From contig NZ_CP098740.1 of the NCBI RefSeq assembly GCF_026167665.1, positions 2,108,001 to 2,172,000 on the forward strand: a stretch of 64,000 nucleotides of DNA, given 5' to 3'. Both the position numbers and the translations under genes were made by a program. Each line of letters starts with the position of its first letter. The first letter of the stretch is position 1. The stretch comes from Streptomyces drozdowiczii (GTDB lineage Bacteria > Actinomycetota > Actinomycetes > Streptomycetales > Streptomycetaceae). Below the pieces are notes generated by a model. It had not been told where the DNA came from. It was given only the letters and a program-made list of their open reading frames with translations, and made no database searches. Positions 60,984-64,000 of the stretch are shown here, piece after piece.

Positions 60984-61655
60984 ATGCGTCTCGTCATCGC
61001 CCGCTGCTCCGTGGATTACGCGGGCCGGCTCACGGCCCACCTGCCCTCCGCTCCCCGCCTCATCCTGGTGAAGGCGGACGGGAGCGTGTCGATTCACGCC
61101 GACGACAGGGCGTACAAACCGCTCAACTGGATGTCGCCGCCCTGCACCCTGAAGGAGGGCAGCGGGGACGCCGAGGGCGTCTGGACCGTGGTGAACAAGG
61201 CGGGCGAAAAACTGATCATCACGATGGAGGAAATCCTCCACGACTCGAGCCATGAACTGGGCGTCGACCCGGGGCTGATCAAGGACGGCGTCGAGGCACA
61301 CCTCCAGGAGCTGCTGGCGGACCGCATCGAGACCCTGGGCGAGGGCTACACGCTGATCCGCCGCGAGTACTTCACGGCCATCGGCCCGGTCGACATCCTG
61401 TGCCGCGACGCGGACGGCCGGACGGTGGCCGTCGAGCTGAAGCGGCGCGGCGACATCGACGGCGTCGAGCAGCTGACGCGCTACCTGGAACTCCTCAACC
61501 GCGACCCGCACCTGGCCCCGGTGAAGGGCATCTTCGCCGCCCAGGAGATCAAGCCGCAGGCGAGGGTCCTCGCCACGGACCGCGGCATCGGCTGCGTGGT
61601 CCTGGACTACGACGCGATGCGAGGCATCGAGGACGACAAGCTGCGCCTGTTCTGA
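60984..61655 (+). CDS. nucS: Mismatch endonuclease NucS/EndoMS
   Basis: The 223-residue product starts at ATG 60984 ([16 protein letters not shown]). The N-terminal DNA-binding beta domain runs to about 105. The C-terminal PD-(D/E)xK nuclease shows Asp in [12 protein letters not shown], Glu-x-Lys in VAVELKRRG, and QLTRYLELL. The last residues (DDKLRLF) fit a beta-clamp-binding peptide. NucS replaces MutS/MutL in many actinobacteria and cuts both strands at mismatches. TAGCGT at 60970 suggests a near-leaderless mRNA, and no Shine-Dalgarno is seen. Confidence 0.95.
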   Translation: MRLVIARCSVDYAGRLTAHLPSAPRLILVKADGSVSIHADDRAYKPLNWMSPPCTLKEGSGDAEGVWTVVNKAGEKLIITMEEILHDSSHELGVDPGLIKDGVEAHLQELLADRIETLGEGYTLIRREYFTAIGPVDILCRDADGRTVAVELKRRGDIDGVEQLTRYLELLNRDPHLAPVKGIFAAQEIKPQARVLATDRGIGCVVLDYDAMRGIEDDKLRLF

Positions 61656-61686
61656 GCCCCGGACCGGGCGGACTCCTCAAGCCCAC

Positions 61687-61801
61687 CCGGCGATTGAGGA
61701 CGGAACCCCGGGCCGGGGGTCCTCCGCTCGCGTGACGCGTTCGGCCCGTCGGCCCACTCGAGCCTGTCCGGCGATTGAGGACGGAACCCCCGGGCCGGGG
61801 G
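61687..61801. repeat. Two direct copies of a GCGATTGAGG-type intergenic repeat
   Basis: Units at 61687-61719 and 61768-61801 are nearly identical (CCGGCGATTGAGGACGGAAC..., one extra C in the second). They share GCGATTGAGG with the short unit of the repeats at 43967 and 46771. They fill the nucS 3' gap together with GGGCCGGGGG tails. Confidence 0.8.
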
Positions 61802-61820
61802 CGGCGCGCTGCTGGGAGTG

Positions 61821-64000
61821 CTACGCCCCCGAAGGGCTGTCGCTCGCCTGCTCCGGGGTGCCCGGCTCGTCCGGGTCCGGCTCCTCCGGGTCCGTCTCCC
61901 CCGGGCTCGGGGACTCCGTCTCCGGTGGCGTGGGCGTCGGCGACCCCGCCGACTTCGTGGGCGTCGGCGAGGTCGACGTCGGCTTCACCGACGACTCCGT
62001 CGCGCGCGGCGACGACGGCGACCCCGGCGACGACGGCGTGTCCGGCGCCGAGGACGTCGCCGAGGGCGACACCCCACCGGCCGGCGCCGATTCGCTCCCC
62101 GTGGCCGACGGCGTCACCGAGGCCGACGAGGACGCGGAGCCCGAAGGGGCCTCACTCGTGGACGGCCCGTCCGCCGGCTCCCCGGTCTCCACAGCACCGT
62201 CGTCGTAGATGCTGTCGTCGTCCGGCGCCTCCTGCTCGGTCGACGTACCGGCCCCGCCCTGCGGGTCGCTGCTCGACGTCAGCCCGAGCGTCACCACCGT
62301 GCCGAGGACCCCGGCCAGCAGCACGCCCGCCCCGGCGGCGACCAGGTTGCGCCGGGCCCCGCCGATGAGGGCCAGCGGCCCGCCCCGCGCAGCCCCCTTG
62401 CCGCCGCCCGCCGCAGGCGCCGGCACCGGCGCGGTCACCGGCTCCTGCCGCGGCACCACGGCGGTGTCCGCGAACGCGCTCGTCATCGAGACCGGGACGA
62501 CGGCCGGCACCCCCAGCGGCGGCGACGCCTCGAACGCCCCGGCCTCAGCCGCCGGACCACCCCCGGCCCGGTCCTCGACCAGGGCCAGCGCGCGCCGCCC
62601 GGCCACCGCACCGCTCTTGTCGGCGAGCGCCCCCCGCATGCTGATCGCGGTCTCCAGCTCGGCCCTGGCCCGGTCGGGGTGACCGGTGCAGAGCGCGAGG
62701 ACGCCCAACTCGTGGTGGAAGTACGCCTCTTCGGCGACCTCCCCGGCGAGCCGCCCGGCCTCCTGGCCGACCCGGAGCGCCCGCTCCCAGGCCCCCCAGT
62801 GCAGCCCGGCCGCGAAGGCGGGCGCCGCGCTGCGGGCGAGGAGCACGGCGGCGCTCGTCCCTCCGGCCCCCTCCCCCGGCACCAGTCGGCCCATGGCGGC
62901 GATGATCGCGTCGGCCTCGGCGGCCGCCCGCTCGGGGGTGACCGAGGGGTGCCCGGTCCACCAGGCGTAGTGCTGGGCGGCGGTGCGGGCGCGTTCGGCG
63001 GCCTCGTCCTCGTAACCGGCCGCCGCCAGCTGGGGCAGCACCCCGGCGGCCAGCCGGTAACGCGAGCCGGACGGGGAGAGCAGCCCGCAGCCGGCCAGCT
63101 CGCCGAGGGCCGCGTCGGCGTGGGTGTCCCCGACGAGCGCGGGCAGATGGGCCTGGTGCGGGACCTCACCGCCGAGGGCCACGGCGAACCGCAGCGTGTC
63201 GCGGGCGGCGTCGCTCAGCCGGGAGGCGAGCAGGGCCGCGGGCGCCGCGCCCTCGCCGAGGCTGGGCAGCGGCACCTCGGATTCCCCGGCCGCCTCGGGC
63301 GCGGGCGGCGCGTCGGCGGGCCGGTTCTCCAGATAGCCGTACTCGTCGTACGCGGTGGCGTCCGTGCGCAGCTGGTCGCGCTGGCGCAGCAGCGCACCGG
63401 CCTGGACGAAGCGCAGGGGCAGGCCCTCGGACTCGAACCAGAGGTCTCCGGCCCAGTTGGCCTCCTCCTCGGTGAGCTGCCGTTCGACCACCCGGCGCAG
63501 CAGGTCGAGGGAGGTGGCGCGGTCGAGTCCGGTGAGGAAGACCTCTTCGATGGCGGAGTCGGCGCCGGGCGCGGCGACCTCGGGCGTGGCGGCGAACAGG
63601 AAGGCGCACTCGGGGGTCGCGTCGAGGAGTTCGTCCAGGGCGGCGCCGCCGAGCTCCAGGTCGTCCAGGACGACGACGGCGCCGGTGGAGCGCAGCGTCT
63701 CCAGCAGGAGCGCCCGGTCCGGCCGGTGCAGCGGGGCGTCGTGGACGGCGTCGAAGAGCGCGTACAGCAGATCGGTGGCGGTGCGCTTGTGGCCGTTGAG
63801 GCGGACGACCCCGTCGGGCGCGAAGTCCGCGCAGTCGGCGGCGACGGCGTCGAGCAGGGCGGTACGGCCGGAACCCGCCGGTCCGGTGAGCCGGACGGAG
63901 CGCCCGCGGGCGAGGAGGCGGGTCAGTCGTTCGCGTTCCTCGTCGCGCCGCAGCAGCGGGAGCTGGAGGACGGGCGGGCCGGGCGGGACGGGGGGCGCGG
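61821..64000 (-). CDS. Large P-loop (STAND/AAA-like) protein with C-terminal membrane anchor and Ser/Pro-rich tail (partial)
   Basis: The frame is open from the stop at 61821 to the right edge, so the N-terminus is missing; GTG 63491 is only an internal codon. The first visible part has GPAGSGRTALLDAV, a P-loop with Arg in the usual Lys position, and VVVLDDLELGG as Walker B. A helical region with repeat-like segments (SGSRYRLAAGVLPQL, YFHHELGVLALCTGHPDRA) follows. Then come one membrane helix (AAGAGVLLAGVLGTVVTLGL) and a ~130-residue extracellular-type Ser/Thr/Pro/Glu tail. It resembles STAND regulators anchored in the membrane; function is unknown. Confidence 0.75.
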   Translation of the reverse strand, partial: APPVPPGPPVLQLPLLRRDEERERLTRLLARGRSVRLTGPAGSGRTALLDAVAADCADFAPDGVVRLNGHKRTATDLLYALFDAVHDAPLHRPDRALLLETLRSTGAVVVLDDLELGGAALDELLDATPECAFLFAATPEVAAPGADSAIEEVFLTGLDRATSLDLLRRVVERQLTEEEANWAGDLWFESEGLPLRFVQAGALLRQRDQLRTDATAYDEYGYLENRPADAPPAPEAAGESEVPLPSLGEGAAPAALLASRLSDAARDTLRFAVALGGEVPHQAHLPALVGDTHADAALGELAGCGLLSPSGSRYRLAAGVLPQLAAAGYEDEAAERARTAAQHYAWWTGHPSVTPERAAAEADAIIAAMGRLVPGEGAGGTSAAVLLARSAAPAFAAGLHWGAWERALRVGQEAGRLAGEVAEEAYFHHELGVLALCTGHPDRARAELETAISMRGALADKSGAVAGRRALALVEDRAGGGPAAEAGAFEASPPLGVPAVVPVSMTSAFADTAVVPRQEPVTAPVPAPAAGGGKGAARGGPLALIGGARRNLVAAGAGVLLAGVLGTVVTLGLTSSSDPQGGAGTSTEQEAPDDDSIYDDGAVETGEPADGPSTSEAPSGSASSSASVTPSATGSESAPAGGVSPSATSSAPDTPSSPGSPSSPRATESSVKPTSTSPTPTKSAGSPTPTPPETESPSPGETDPEEPDPDEPGTPEQASDSPSGA

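Overview
This is a window of a Streptomyces chromosome (or a very close relative). Base composition is very GC-rich, coding regions have strong third-position G/C, GTG starts are common, and the gene set is typical of the genus: the GlgE-TreS-Mak-GlgB maltosyl pathway, the polarity proteins Scy and FilP, NucS, and IcmA with MeaB. From memory, gene order closely follows the conserved core of S. coelicolor from roughly SCO5450 down to SCO5388. No insertion sequence, prophage, CRISPR array, tRNA or rRNA was recognised.

Layout. 1-5830: the first codons of a probable sensor kinase, an ABC-2 drug-type transporter, and a divergent pair of ABC half-exporters with an asymmetric ATPase pair. 6168-9620: secreted M4 metalloprotease with a P-domain, converging on an alginate-lyase-type secreted enzyme that has its own promoter and operator-like palindrome. 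9694-20705: alpha-glucan phosphorylase diverging from glgE-treS-mak-glgB. glgE carries a one-base frameshift. 20712-26070: thioredoxin and MerR regulator, dicarboxylate symporter, divergent CitA/DctR-like two-component system, and a double-HTH regulator. 26076-32254: pfkA, pta, ackA and pyk, which form a glycolysis-acetate overflow block.

32276-39280: an uncharacterised envelope operon (DUF6230, DUF6114 and a repeat-rich secreted protein), a thioredoxin-TPR protein, a TetR regulator whose upstream region shares a TTACT-type palindrome with the envelope operon's upstream region, and icmA behind a perfect 22-bp palindrome. 39282-43808: two DUF3817 membrane proteins, MarR regulators, a thiamine-binding-like protein and three tandem AIM24-family genes. 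43858-49569: OmpR-type two-component system with a divergent PepSY protein, intergenic repeats, meaB, atoB (also frameshifted by one base) and methylmalonyl-CoA epimerase. 49702-54679: scy and filP. 54697-58653: two consecutive ABC-2 ATPase/permease pairs. 58658-64000: a small zinc-ribbon-like protein, an LLM oxidoreductase, an SCO5389-family protein, nucS, and a large incomplete P-loop protein.

How it works together. The left half handles storage and disposal of carbon: glycogen/alpha-glucan through maltose-1-phosphate, phosphofructokinase, pyruvate kinase, acetate and C4-dicarboxylates. The middle handles branched and odd-chain acyl-CoA through IcmA, MeaB, AtoB and Mce. The right half contains apical growth and envelope genes. 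The two frameshifts (in glgE and atoB) both look like loss of one G from a G6 run, which points to assembly or sequencing error rather than gene decay. The least described material is the TetR/DUF6230/DUF6114 block, the AIM24 triplet and the incomplete protein at the right edge.
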